Origin: Metarhizium brunneum
Lineage: Eukaryota > Ascomycota > Sordariomycetes > Hypocreales > Clavicipitaceae
NCBI RefSeq assembly: GCF_013426205.1
Contig: NC_089423.1
Location: 3,286,001 to 3,350,000 of the forward strand
Reading direction: 5' to 3'
Length of the DNA stretch: 64,000 bases
Positions 23,995-36,433 of this stretch are shown here, piece by piece. Position 1 is the first letter of the stretch; each line of letters opens with the position of its first letter. Under the pieces are notes generated by a model. That model was not told the DNA's origin. It made no database searches and saw nothing but the letters and a program-made list of their open reading frames with translations. The position numbers and the translations under genes are program-made.

Positions 23995-26900
23995 ATGTCG
24001 TTCGGTAGCGGAGGCTTCAGCGGCTTCGGCCAGAACAATAATAATGCCCAGTCTGGTTTCGGTGGATTCGGGTCCAACAATAATGCTCCATCAGGTAAGT
24101 GTTTTCTTGCATAGGCTGACGACTCCTGGCACACTGGATGCGATTTTGATGACTGACACGGCTCTGTAGCTTTTGGACAAGCCACTTCTGGCGGGTTTGC
24201 ACAAAACAACACTACTGGAGGAGGCATGTTTGGAGGAAACACCGGCAATACTGGCGGCGGATTTGGTGCTTCGACTGGTAAGTCGTGACGGCGAATGCGT
24301 TTACACGTGTACTATCTGCCACTTGGGATGGGAGTTTGGATCTTGCTGGTCCACTCAAATTTCACTTTTGAACGATTTACTGACGGATTTTGTAGGTGGT
24401 TTCGGAACCAATACTGGTGGCGGCTTTGGAAGCAAACCTGCATTTGGCACCAGCACTTCGGGCGGTCTTTTCGGTGGCAACACGAGTAATACCAATACAA
24501 CGTCCGCCTTCGGCGGCTTTGGAGGCAACACCGCTGTTAACTCAACCAGCTCGACATTTGGTGGCGGCGGAGGTACAACTGGCGGAATGTTTGGCGCGAA
24601 TAAGCCTGGCTTTGGTACAACGACCAACACTGGGAATTCCCTGTTTGGCGGCGGTAATACGACCTCAGGTGGCTTCGGCACCACGAGCACTGGTTTCGCA
24701 ACTGGTTCTGTAGGCGACCCGCCAGGCACCGCAACAACACCGTTCAACGCATATACCGAGAAGGAGCCTAATACGTCCACGACTAATTCCTTCCAAAACA
24801 TTCTATTCCAGGAACCTTATAAGAAGTGGTCATCAGAAGAGCTTCGATTTGTGGACTACGCACAGGGACGCCGACATGGGAATGCCACAGGGGGCGGTGC
24901 TTTTGGCGTTAGCTCAGGCTTTGGGGGTTTCGGCTCCAACGCAAATGCCAATCAGACCACCAACGCCTTTGGCCAGACTAACACCAATACAAACACTGGT
25001 GGTCTCTTTGGAAACAATGCTGGCAACACTACCACGACAGGCACCGGATTTGGAAGCGGTGGTTTTGGCGCAAATGCCAACGCTACTAACACTGCTACTG
25101 GTGGCCTCTTTGGTGGTGGGAACAAGCCTGCTGGCGGTCTATTTGGCAATACCAACACCCAGACTCAGCAGACTGGGGGAGGAGGTTTGTTTGGTGGTGG
25201 CGGAACAGGAGCATTTGGTAGCTCGAACACCACTGGAGCTTTCGGACAAGCCAACACCACCAACAACGCTGGTGGTGGACTCTTCGGCAACACTGCTAAT
25301 AAGACTACGGGAACCGGATTCAGTTTCGGAAACACCAACGCCGCGAATACGAATACGGGATCTACATTTGGGGCAAACACAGCCGGAACTGCTTTCGGAT
25401 CTAACACAACCAATACTGGAGGAGGGCTATTCGGGAACAATGCTGGCAACACGCAGGCGACCGGAGGAGGCCTTTTTGGTGGCCAGAACAACCAGCAACA
25501 AAATGCGGGAACAGGCTTTGGTGGTGGATTCGGTCAGCAAAACCAGAATCAACAGGGTGGTGGTCTGTTTGGCAATCAGCAAAAGCCCGCTACCGGTGGC
25601 CTCTTTGGGAACAGCACAGCAACTGGAACAACCGGCGGTGGCCTCTTCGGAGGCGGCAATACACAACAGCCACAGCAGAATACCGGCGGTGGCCTCTTCG
25701 GAGCCGCCAATAATGCAACGTCTGGCGGAGGTTTGTTCGGCGGCGGCAACAAACCAGCTACTGGCGGCGGTCTTTTTGGGGCGAGCAACACTGCCCAGAC
25801 GACCACAGGCGGACCATCGCTCTTTGGTGGCGGCAATCAACAACAGCAGTCCACGGGCGGTGGCCTATTTGGAGCCAGTACTAATCAGCAAAAGCCTGGT
25901 GGTCTTTTTGGTGGCTCTGCTCAGACGGGAGGTCTCTTTGGTGCCCAGAATAACCAAGCACAGGGCAGCTCCCTGTTCGGTGGAAGCACCAACCAGCAAC
26001 AGATCCAAAATGCTCTGGGCAATTCCCTCCTGGGCAACACACAACAGAACAACAATGCTCCCCAAAGCTTGACTGCTAACCTAAGCGATGTTTCGGCATA
26101 CGGAAGCCCGTCCTTGTTTGCTGGACTTGGCGGGAATGACGTTGCCAACCCTGGACCTCTCGCTACGCCTCTGAATGGCAACTCGAAGCCACGAAAGAGT
26201 TCCATTCTCCCAATGTACAAGCTGGCCCCAGCTACCGCTGCCTCGCGCTTTGCAACACCCCAGAAGAGAGGATTCGGGTTCTCATACAGCTCTTATGGCA
26301 CCCCCGGTGGCAGCCCTGCTAGCAGCATTTCCAGCACGCCCGGTGCCATGGGCCGTAGCCTTCTTGGTGCGAGCTCTAGTGGCTCTCTAAGCAAGAGTAT
26401 CTCTGCGAGCAACCTCCGTCGTAACTTCAATGCTGAAGACAGCATCCTTGCCCCGGGTGCCTTTTCCTCCAGCTCCAGTGCTCGTTGGTATGGCAGCACG
26501 GGCTCCAAAAAGCTTGTTATCAATCGGGATATTCGAAGTGATCTGTTCTCTACCCCCCAGAAGGATAAGACTGAAGTCAATGGAAGTGCTCGCAAGCTGT
26601 CTAAGCGCGTGAGCTTCGATACTAGCAATGTTGAGTCGGAAGACGGAACTCCTGTCCGGAACGCTCTTCCTGCTCCCGAAGACACCCCTAAGTCTCAGCC
26701 TGACGAGGCTACTCCCCGTCAGAACAGAACTACTAACGGTGTGAACGGTTCACAGACCCCGGAAATGGAACAGGTCAAGGGCAACGAACTTGCTATTGTG
26801 CACGAGGAGGACAATTCTGCCACCCCAGAAGCACGTGCACCACTCGGGTTTGAGAATGCGCCTGGCGATTACTGGATGCAGCCAACTCGAGATGAGCTGC

Positions 26901-29900
26901 AAAACATGAACAGAATGCAGCGCCAGCGTGTGGATAACTTTACGGTTGGCCGTGACAACGTTGGCTCTATCAAATTCAAGGTTCCGGTTGATATCAGCAG
27001 CATCGAGCTGAAGGACCTGTGCGGTGGTATCATTCAATTGGAGCCTCGATCGGCTACCGTTTATCCAGTCCAAGCTAAAAAGCCTCCTGTTGGCAAGGGT
27101 CTCAACGTTCCCGCCCAGATTTCCCTAGAACAGTCTTGGCCTCGCGGTGGCCGTGATAAGAGAATCACTAGCGATCCCAAGCGATTCAACAAGCACATCG
27201 AGAGACTAAAGAGAATCCCAGATACCACTTTCGAGAGCTATGATAAGGAAACAGGCGTCTGGACCTTTGGCGTCGAGCATTTCACCACGTATGGCCTGGA
27301 CGACTCTGATGAAGAATCAGATGAGGAAATGGTTCCTCCACCTGGTCTAGCCACACCACCTCAGCGCGTCTCCAACGACGCCGCTGCCATCGATGTCTCA
27401 AACCGTGAAGACGGCCGTCCGCGCTTCCGCCAGAACGCGGCCCTGCCAGGAGCATTTGATGAACAAAACGATTTGTATGAGCGTGAAAACATCGACAAGC
27501 AGTCTTTTTTAGGGATTAGCTCCGCGGATTCGGCGCCCAATGATGTTCGGCTTTCACTGGAGGAGGATTACGCCAGTGAAAGGGGCGACGAATATGATCT
27601 GTCCGAGGATGAAGATATGACGAGGTCTTTCATTGGACAGCATCTTGCCGCGGAGCTCGACGATACCTCGTCAGAGAATGAACAGGATGCCAAGAGGAGT
27701 ACTCCTGGTGGCATTCTTAGGGCTCGCATGAGAGCCATGAAGGATCAAGTTGGCCCGGTGACTCTCGAAGTCGCTGACGGCGATGATTGGATGGAAATGC
27801 TCAGGAAAACAGTCAGTCCTGTGAAGCGAGACCGTCAATTGCTGAGGGAAATGAATGATTCCCCCTTGAAGTTTGCCTTAGGGATGGATGGTGGAGACGA
27901 CAACGTTGAACAAGACTTGCGCAAATCGTCTATTTGGGGGAAGAGCATGTCGAAAACACAGAGAACAAGTGGTCTCGCGAGCACGCAAATGGCAGCGGAT
28001 AAGGGACGTGGATTCGCGACAAGCATCGACTTGATGAATTCTCTGTTCGAGAAGCCCAAGCCAATGCGGCAAAACCTTCGCGCTTCTGTGCCAGCCAAAG
28101 GCTTTCCTCAGGTTGGTGCCCTAGTCCACAGTTGAAATTTTCGGTTTGAGCTCACGTCAGAATGAAAAAATTTGGCGATTCTTGATACTCATGTATTTAA
28201 CAGCTTTGGAAATAAATCGAATACTAAAATCTTACTTTCTTTGAAATTAGTGGCCCTACGAACGTCAAGACAAGAATTTTCCCGTCAACAGTGAAGAAAA
28301 GGCATATCATAACGCCACTCGCCCAACTTGGGGTCCCGACGAGACGCTGGTAGTAACTCGGCCGTTGGATACAATGCAATCGCGGCGAAGTTTCCGTGGC
28401 AATTCGGATCTTCTTCAGTTCCAACGCTCTGGGATTCAAACCGACAGGCAAGACATTCGCCTTGCCAAGCTTTCCGCGGAGGTATGCTCTTCTGGCCGAC
28501 ACATCCTAAAAATACACCTAGATACTGATCTGAATAGTCATCCAAGAAATTTCTTCGGGCTCAGGACAAAGTAACAGAAATCAGATTAGTCGGCGATATT
28601 CCAATGGCTACGCTACGTGCGGGCAGTCTGCAAGACGTCTTTCACCACCAGGAGATGAATGACCCGGGCCACGTCAACGAGAAGCGTGTCTGGGAGCTGG
28701 CAAGCATTTTATTTGACGGTGCCGCAAACTCTGGCGAGCCCGGGCCCGACCACGTGTCAAGAAAACAGAAGTTGTCACAATTTTGGACTGAGCTCGTGGA
28801 ACAAGCGTCGACTACTAATGTTGGTCTTGCTGGTTCTAGCGAAGAGAAGGCCGTAGCAAGTCTGGCTGGTCACCGTATCACCGAGGCGTGCAAATTCCTG
28901 CTCGATGGTAAGAATTTCCGCTTGGCAACTCTGGTTCCTCTGATCGGCACGAGCGTCGTGGCGAAGAAAGACATCCGTGAACAGCTCAAAGCTTGGCATG
29001 ATTCCAAGATGCTCTCAGAGTTTTCAGAGGCAATTCGCACTGTCTACGAGCTACTAAGCGGCAACGTGTGTGTTTGTGAAGGGGTGAAAAATGTTCCTGT
29101 TGAGGATCGAATGGAATCGTTTGTTATTTCAAAGAAGTTTGGCTTGGACTGGAGACAGGCGTTTGGCCTTCGCCTGTGGTACGCCATTTCCCAGCAGGAT
29201 AGTCCTGCGCTGGCAGTTTTGAAGTTCAAGGACGACATCAACCAAGACAAGGAAGAGCTTCCACGGCCATGGTACCATGAACAAGGACTGAAACCAGTAT
29301 GGAATGATACGGAAGAAGGGACCAGGCAGGACCTATTATGGGGCCTCCTTCAATTGTATGCCGATAAGAACGTCGACCTCGAGGCCATTTTGCGGCCAGA
29401 AAACTCGCAACTCTCTCCGCTCAACATGAGACTATCCTGGCAACTTGGACAGGCGTTAGTTGCCACGGGCCAGGTGTCGTTTGGCAAGGACGGAGAAGAA
29501 AAGGCGGATGCTTCCACAATTGCATATGCCTCTCAGCTGACGGCGGCGGGTGAGTGGTTGGAGGCAGTCTTTGTCTTGTTGCACCTTAACAACTCCAGTG
29601 TCCGTACGAAGGCGATTCAGGAACATTTATGTCGACACGCTGGCATGATTGGCCCCGACACTGGCGCGACCTTTACACTGCTGACGGAAAAGTTTCGAAT
29701 TCCCGCATCCTGGCTATGGGAAGCGCTCGCGTTGTACATGCGCAGTGTCAAGAAGGATGCTTCTGCCGAGGTGCATTGCCTCCTTCGTGCTGGGGAGTTT
29801 GTTGAAGCCCACCGGGTCCTGGTACAACAAGTTGCTCCCCAGGCTGTTATTGAACGAGACTACGCTACACTCTCGTCCTTGCTGTCACAATTCCAAGGCC

Positions 29901-30314
29901 AAGCTGAGTCCATCCCGGAGTGGACTCAAGGTGGCGAGATATATGGCTATTTCTTGAGTCTCGTGCAGCATCATGGCAAGGGCGAGAGCGCCCCTCATCC
30001 ATTGCTTGAAAAGTTGGTGGCAGGATTGAACGTGATGAACGAGCATGTGGGAGAGACGGAAGTCTTGCGATATGCTGCAGTGTCTGACATGGCAGACGAT
30101 ACAGCACGGGAAATACTGAAGTTGGCCAAGAAGAAACAGGTATGTCACAGGGAATAACACGGGCATTCCCGTAAAAGATTTGCGTTTCTGACTTTATAAC
30201 TAGGATGTTGAACTGCGATCGAGGATCTTGAACCTGCCGTTGACGCAAGATCGGCTGCTGGCGTATTCGGTGGATCTTGGTATGGATCGATACCGGGAGG
30301 TAATGTCCCATTAG
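23995..30314 (+). CDS. NUP145: Nucleoporin Nup98-Nup96 precursor (Nup145)
   Basis: This precursor gives two nuclear pore subunits: an FG nucleoporin (Nup98/Nup145N) and an outer-ring scaffold protein of the Y-complex (Nup96/Nup145C). Six exons are inferred: 23995-24094, 24170-24277, 24396-28111, 28251-28481, 28538-30139 and 30204-30314, giving 1955 residues. Residues 1 to about 670 are dense FG/GLFG repeats ([14 protein letters not shown]). They are interrupted near 190-235 by a GLEBS-like Gle2-binding segment ([20 protein letters not shown]). The autoproteolytic domain covers about 890-1040 ([30 protein letters not shown]) with predicted cleavage after Phe1032. The remainder is the helical Nup96 part, starting with an acidic linker ([10 protein letters not shown]). 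The fourth exon ([12 protein letters not shown]) and the last exon ([13 protein letters not shown]) are supported by phase and family resemblance. The third intron has an unusual GTTGGT donor. Confidence 0.93.
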
Positions 30315-30713
30315 GAGAGAATTAAAGCATCATGGGAAAGCTGGGGACATCAAGTGTAAATTGACTTGGAGAGGACGTTAATTTGGCGGAATGGGAAAAA
30401 GTCGGGAAGCCAACTGTGAAGGCTTTTGCATAGGGAGGGATAGGCGGCTATCAAGGGACAGGACGTGTATGCGAAGGTCTGTAGAATAGTAGCGTTTTAG
30501 ATAGAATTCATTAATGCCTTGCCATGAGGTTCTATTTCAAGTGCCTGTGTTTTTGTTATGGACATGTTAGTCAGTGAATCGGAGTGAAGCACAATGTTGG
30601 GCGTAAACCAAGCATGGCCTGATTGATATCCACCCTCGCCAGGGCCTCACGTCTTGGGGGTGATGCCACGTTGTACATGCAAATTCACGATTCGCGAACC
30701 CCTTACCTTGATC
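30315..30713. other. Short intergenic region NUP145 to SET-domain gene
   Basis: About 400 bp between two plus-strand genes. It should hold the NUP145 3' UTR and the promoter of the SET-domain gene. No other feature is seen. Confidence 0.5.
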
Positions 30714-31316
30714 ATGTCGAAGCCCAAAAACTGGCCCGGCCACCTCCCCTACCTCAAGTGCCCGCTCCACGCCAAAGACCTGACACCGAACCAACGCCAG
30801 GCGCTGTGCGCGAAGCCGGCCTCCGTGCCCTCCATCCCCGCTTCGTCAACCCTCACGCCCTCCCCCAACGTCAAGATACAGTCGATTCGTGATGCGTCAC
30901 ACCCGGCCAACGGCCAGCTCGGCCTGTTTGCGGCCCAGGACCTCAAGCCGGGGGCATTTATACTCGCGTACCTGGGCAGAGTGCACGGCGGGGCCGAGTC
31001 ATCGGAGGAGAGCGACTATGACCTGTGGCTGGACAAGGAGGCCGACGTTGCGGTGGATGCTGCGGCGGAAGGGAACGAGGGCCGGTTTGTGAACGACTAC
31101 AGGGGCGTGAGGGACAGGGCGAATGCTGTTTTCGGGACGGGCTGGTGCGAGAGATGGGGGCAGGTTTGCGTAGGCGTTTGGGTCTGCGGGAAGGACGGCG
31201 GCGGCGGCGGCAGCGGCAAGGGCAAGGGGAAGAAGGACGGGGGCATACGGAAGGGGGAGGAGATATTGGTCAGCTACGGGAAGGGATTCTGGGAGGAGAG
31301 GAATCGCGGGGCGTAG
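30714..31316 (+). CDS. Small SET-domain protein
   Basis: This single-exon gene encodes 200 residues of a fungal SET-domain family. Such proteins are candidate lysine methyltransferases, but no substrate can be named. Visible SET elements are the start of the fold IRDASHPANGQLGLFAAQDL at about residue 60, the turn ILAYLGRVHGG, the SDYDLWLD strand, EGRFVNDYRGVRDRANAVF (the position of the RFxNHxC motif, here RFVNDYRG) and GEEILVSYGKGFW (the ELxxDY position). A Gly/Lys-rich run (GGGGGSGKGKGKK) interrupts the fold before the last motif. I chose the ATG at MSKPKNWPGHLPYL, which has A at -3, over an upstream in-frame ATG at 30654 that adds an unpromising 20 residues. Replacement of NHxC by NDYRG is seen in this fungal family as I recall it and may alter cofactor contacts. 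Confidence 0.75.
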   Translation: MSKPKNWPGHLPYLKCPLHAKDLTPNQRQALCAKPASVPSIPASSTLTPSPNVKIQSIRDASHPANGQLGLFAAQDLKPGAFILAYLGRVHGGAESSEESDYDLWLDKEADVAVDAAAEGNEGRFVNDYRGVRDRANAVFGTGWCERWGQVCVGVWVCGKDGGGGGSGKGKGKKDGGIRKGEEILVSYGKGFWEERNRGA

Positions 31317-31868
31317 AAAGGAGGGCGTTGGTGATTCTGAGTCTCGGCCTGCGTGGCAGGGACCGCCTTGGTGCTGGAGGATGAGGTCCGACTTATTTCT
31401 GTAGCTGGATGCAGAGCTCGTTGCGGGTGAGACGGCTGGCTGAACTTGGTCACGCTGGAGTTAAAGATTGTGAACAACTAACTGGTCGAGATCATCTGAT
31501 GTTGAAACTGATGTCGAAACTGATGTCGGCTGGACTGGACTGGTCCTTACGCCAGGGACTCAACATGGTTGCAGTCACGTCGTGATCGTCTCCGCAGTGT
31601 CTGCGTCAATGAATGCATATCAAGTATCCGTGCATGACGGGCTGACACTTGCGAGGAGCCTACTGCTTTGTTTGAACATTTCTAGTCTTCGTGTTATACA
31701 TCGCTCTTGTGAAGTCAATCACCCAAGATCCTAAACCTACACCCTACAAAACAGGGCTGCATCCTTTGCTCCGCCCATTCCCCAAATTCGCCCATACGCA
31801 CTTGATAGTATTAAAACAGGATAAATATGGTCACCGCCTTGCCGCGACATGGTCCGAGATATCATCAA
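31317..31868. other. Convergent intergenic region (SET gene / acetyltransferase)
   Basis: About 550 bp between two gene ends, expected to hold both 3' untranslated regions. Short frames on both strands have no domain. The repeated pair gatgttgaaactgatgtcg / aaactgatgtcggctgg near 31500 is a small local duplication. Confidence 0.5.
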
Positions 31869-34800
31869 TCATTCATCTTCCCCCTCTGCATCGACGTCTT
31901 CGCCATCTGATGCCGCTTTCCCAGCTTCAGATCGAGAATCCGAATCGCGTCTTGAAACCTTGGAACTGCCATTGGCCGCCTTGCTTTGGTTGGTCCCTGC
32001 CGTGGAAACAAGTACTCGGACTTCGTCTTGGGCCGGCTCTTCATCCGGATTCTCTGCCGCTCCAGGGTCCCTGCCCTCGGCCAAGGCCTTGAGCCGGGCC
32101 TGTTTTTCTCTCCAGCCGGGTGGGAGGCCTGGGCCACTGTCCGCATTACCATAGTCAGACTTTTTGGTTCCTTTGGGCCACCGGCCGGGACCACGTCCCG
32201 TCCCTCCAGACTTCCTTCTCGAGCTGTTGTTGCGCGGTCGACTTGCGGCAGGTCGACGGGCACTGCCACTTGGCCTAGACCTGGGCCTGGGCCTGGCGGA
32301 TGAGCTGCTGCCATTGCGAGGAGCCGATGGCCGGCTCACACTGGGCCGGATCCGATCACGACGACCCCCTGGTACCGGTGGGAAGATCTCGAACCGGGAC
32401 GCAGGAATGTCCCTGTATGGCGCATCCCAGGACTCTGGTTCGACTTTGGTCGTTGCATCCACCATGCCCTGATCTTCCGGATCCGCATTTTCCTTGTCTT
32501 CAGTCTTGACCTTCTCGATAGACTTGACTGGCAAGGCAGGCTGTTCGCTGCCTTGCTGGCTAGCAAGAGTGGGCTCTGGTTGCGAATCGGACTTGTCAAC
32601 GCCATTCAAAGTGCTTTGCATGCCGCGCGCATGAGCCGCTGTCAGAGTAGCCCCCTCTTGAATTTTGGCCTCATCGTCCTCTCTAGGGGCAATGGTGTTG
32701 ATTGGCGGGCCAAGCTCGAAATTGACTACGTTGCTTCGGCCCATAACATATGGCGTCCAGGCAAGAGCTGTTGGCTTCAACTGTACGTAGCCTTTCGACT
32801 GCCACTTGCTAACATAATTACGACAGTAATCCAAGTCCACCCGGAAAGCATAGAGGTGGGTTTGGGGATCTCGCACCAGGGCTCGCAATCCTTCTAGAGC
32901 AGAGACAACGTCGTCGGGTGTCATTCCGGTATTGGTGGATATCTTCTTGATACTCAGTCCCTCGCGTTTACGTGTATCGCTTTCCATGTAGCCGAGGAAG
33001 TATCGACAGAGTTCCAAGCGCCAGTAATTGCGGTATGAGACTAGGCCCATATCCGACAGTGGTTTCTCCGGAGAGCCAGTCTTTTCTTCGGCCTTGGTGA
33101 GAAGATAGGAGAAGTCGATGAGTAGATTCCCATAGCCCTTCCTCTGATGAATGGGCAGCGTTAGAATACAGGACACGTTATTTTGGCTGCTAGCCCGCTT
33201 CTCCTTTGAGAAGTAGCCCACAAAGTGATAGCCAGTGTCGTCGAACTCGCACAGAACATAGAACAAAAATGGTTCTACATCATAATACAACGTCTTGGAG
33301 CCGAGAAACAACTTCGCGAGAAGGCAAAGGTTTTGGCAATAGACGGGATGTTTCCGACCATCAACTTCAAATATTGAGACGGATTCGTGCCGGTAAATTT
33401 CGTCTCCCGGGGGGTGCTTTGTGCCGCACTTTAATTTGTGACGCCAGGCCACATAGTCCGAGTTCATGTACTTGAGGCAAAATTCGCAAATGTACAAGAC
33501 GCGATTCCTGCTATATTCTGCTGGGTACGGCGCAGCATACCAGGTATCAATTTCCCACCCACCAAACTCAATGCATTCAATCTGACTGGCATTATCGCTT
33601 GCCTTCTTAGGCTTGCGGATAGGTAAGTCAGCTTCTGCCTGCATTGCCAGTACCCGCGCTCTCCATTCGTCTTCGGCTTTCTGTTTGGCGTGCTCGAACT
33701 TCTTGCGATCCTCAGGGGACGGAAGGGTCTTTGATGTGTCTGCCTCGGCTTCTGTTAATATGCCACCATAAGGCCTTCCCTTCATCTCCTCCGTCTCTTT
33801 ATCAAAGAAGGAATAGAATGGTTGGGAGTACGATTCCGATGTAAATGGGGTTGGCATGGTGGAGATGAGGGCCGGTAGATTTCCAGTAGAAGCTGGAGTA
33901 GGAGGAGGGCGAGCTGGCGTAGATCGTGGTGCCTGTGGTGGCCGAGCGCTACTTCCCCCTACCCGTCGTCGATCCCGTTTCCGCCTCGATAGAATTTCTT
34001 TGAGATTGCCTGGGCGAACCTCGATTTTGATAACTAGAGAGGTACGCGATCGTTTCTCGATAGTCACCGGCGGCGGTCGTGTGACTTTGAGGCGCGTGAT
34101 TCTTGATGATGCAGCCCTTGCCGCGTCCCCGGAACGACTATCCTGCGCAGAGTCGTCTCGATCTGTGCCGTCAATTGACTGATTCCTTCGACGCTTTCTA
34201 ATCGCCAACGTGGCATCGTCTGCCTCTGCAGATGCTGACTTGCGCTTCCGCATAGGCCTAGGGCCATCTATAGGATAGTCCTCGAGGACAAGCTCGTCAG
34301 TGCCAGAGCGATCACCCGAACTACCGTTCGCCAGCGCTACGGGGCTTGAATCAACCCCAGTCTTTGATACATGCGATCGCTCAGAGCCAGGGGGTGCTTC
34401 TCCATCTTCGGCGCTGATCGCATCGATGTCATCCGCATCGTCATCATCATCCTCGCTCTCAGATTCCTCTTCATTGAAGCATTCTGGGCATTTCCATCTT
34501 TTCGAATCTACCTCAAAGTCAGCATCCAATCAAGGCCACTATCTCTAATAAGGAACCCACTGTTTTTTTCAGTCATTGCTGCAGCATCACGGGCACATTG
34601 CTGATGTGCTACGAAACTGTTAGCTAAAACACTCCAGTTACGTTTTTGCATCAGGGATGGAAGCTCCTTACCATTTTCACCACAACGGGTGCAAGCGAGG
34701 AAGGCTTCAAAATCCTCACTTGGATCATTTTCTTCGTCTTGTTTGCAAAACATGCAAGTATTCGATTGCACAGCGTCGGACTCCTCGTCTTCGTCCCCGG

Positions 34801-35311
34801 CATCACCTTCTTCCCATGCCCCTTCCTCATCTTCTTCATCCTCTTCGTCGTCGGACTCTTCTTCCTCTGCCGCACTCTGTGCGTCGGAGCCATCGCTTCC
34901 CATATCTTCGTCTTCAGAATCAACAGGCTTCACCTTCACCGCACCAACTTCTTCGTCCAAGTCGTCCTCTCCTTCTGCATCTTCGTCATATTCTTCTCCG
35001 TGACCCGGTGTGGCGCTGCCGACGACGATTTGTTGGTCCATCCGGTCGTTGTCTTCCTCGCCAGAGGCATCTTGGTCCAGCTCCTCCCCAGAAGCATCTT
35101 GATCGCTCAATTCTTCATCCTCGCTGCCAGAAACGTCGACATCTCCATTTTTTTGCAAGCCTGCATGGGTTAATGACGACGGTGCCTGGTCGCCCGTATC
35201 AGCGGTGTCGTACTCGCCGTCTTCGGAGAGCATGACGCTCTGTTGGAGCTCTTCTTCCATGGCTTGCGCACTTGGCATCATGACCCTTGCTTCATTAAAC
35301 AGAGAATGCAT
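31869..35311 (-). CDS. SAS3: MYST histone acetyltransferase with PHD finger (Sas3/Mst2 type)
   Basis: This is a catalytic lysine acetyltransferase, probably of a NuA3-like complex acting on histone H3. Exons 35311-34672, 34608-34561 and 34507-31869 give 1108 residues. The N-terminal 190 residues are very acidic (EEEESDDEEDEEDEEG). A PHD-type zinc finger at about 195-245 is assembled only after splicing: CMFCKQ, CTRCGENAHQQC, then WKCPEC. The MYST domain at about 500-790 has its C2HC finger (YICEFCLKYMNSDY, HKLKCGTKH), the acetyl-CoA loop QRKGYGNLL, the catalytic Cys region (VSCILTLPIHQ) and the EKPLSDMGL segment with the general-base Glu. The C-terminus is basic and disordered. The second exon is only 48 nt, with a 63-nt and a 53-nt intron on either side (GTAAGG and GTGGGT donors). 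The gene is divergent from the complex I subunit gene, 620 bp apart. The Sas3/Mst2 rather than Esa1 assignment rests on the PHD finger and the lack of a chromodomain. Confidence 0.9.
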
Positions 35312-35934
35312 ATGCTTTTCTCAAATTCGAGCATTTCGCTTCAAAACAAGGTTTGCGACGAGAGATAGTTGGAGGTGTTTGGGGAGAGCAACCATGGTAG
35401 GTTTGACTAGGTAATCAGGTACAGGCTTGGACCGCTGGCCCTGCGATGATGTCAGATCTGTGTTGCAAAATACCATCAAAAAAACGAACCTTGCATCTGT
35501 AGGAGACTCGCCAGAGCTTGGCTATTCGCAGATGATTGTCGCAAAGCTTCACGATGAGCCCCAGGCGCGTGTTCTACCGCATGTTACCACGGAGTCGCGA
35601 AATGCGTCTAGATACAGTGCGCGACGATCTGGACAACGCGAGACAGCCCACTCGAATAGGTGTGCTGTCACAGTGTATTTGGCCAACGAATCTTACTGTC
35701 CTGTGGCAGGGGTATCAGTTGCTGCTTGTGGGGCGCCTGAGGCATCAACTCTGGAGTCGAAGATCAGCTGTCCAGCCAATGTCACGAACTGCAATTCAAG
35801 ACCTCGTCATCGACCGAGAGTAAAGACATCACAACGCCCCAATTGAACGATTACCGGGCGCACTGGTCCATAAACCGAACGTCACAACACATTGGAATAT
35901 ATAGAAAGGATCGTGCAGCGGCCCCACGTCCAAA
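35312..35934. promoter_or_regulatory. Divergent promoter region, SAS3-like / complex I subunit
   Basis: These 620 bp separate the start codons of the minus-strand acetyltransferase and the plus-strand complex I subunit, so they must contain both promoters. A 139-codon plus-strand frame inside (35427-35846) has no domain and is not credited. No specific binding site could be assigned with confidence. Confidence 0.5.
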
Positions 35935-36433
35935 ATGCCTGTTCCGTTCGAGACTCTACTGCCCTATGCCATCATGATTGGCGTATGTGAATATTCCAGT
36001 CACCTGTTACCTTAGATGAACAATTTCTGACGAGAAGCCGCAGATGTTTGGTGTTACAGGGACCGGCCTTGCCGTCGTCAAGACGTGGCGTAACGAAGGC
36101 AAGCGGCCACGATACTCTCTGGACCAGTGGGATAGAGTATGTGAAATGTCCCGATTATGATGTTTGAAAATTTGGCTAATTTTATTTGCAGCAAAGTTAG
36201 CTTTTACGAAATAATTGGTCTTTACTGGCATTCAAATAGATGCTAACACATTCTTTCAAGTGATGGACCGCGATCGCAGACTTACCGGCACGTTGCGAGG
36301 GCAGACAGACAAGCCAGAAGCACCACCGGGGTTCGAATTCTCGCATGGTTGGAAGGTATGACAATCTCAATACTAATATATAAACGGAGAAAAATGCTGA
36401 AATGTGGTACAGCTGGAAAAGCGCTTCACCTAG
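35935..36433 (+). CDS. Complex I MWFE/NDUFA1-like subunit, with a 4-nt micro-exon
   Basis: This is a small accessory subunit of mitochondrial NADH:ubiquinone oxidoreductase, anchored in the inner membrane. Five exons are inferred: 35935-35982, 36044-36136, 36192-36195, 36261-36355 and 36413-36433, giving 86 residues. The N-terminus MPVPFETLLPYAIMIG followed by MFGVTGTGLAVV forms one membrane helix, and the tail (WDRQMMDRDRRLTGTLRGQ, then GWKLEKRFT) faces the aqueous side. The third exon is CAAA only. It is needed because joining exon 2 directly to exon 4 shifts the frame, while including CAAA restores WDRQMMDRDRRLTG, which matches what I recall of fungal homologues. Introns are 61, 55, 65 and 57 nt. 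No open frame of useful size reveals this gene. Confidence 0.82.

Noticed and set aside
24849..26072. 407-codon plus-strand frame inside NUP145
   Set aside because: It is a shadow frame kept open by the repeated Gly/Asn/Phe codons of the FG region. It has no domain and fully overlaps the real frame.
34646..35235. Plus-strand frames of 175 and 192 codons opposite the acetyltransferase
   Set aside because: They mirror the acidic GAA/GAT/GAG-rich N-terminus on the other strand, giving false Phe/Leu/Ser-rich membrane-like sequence.
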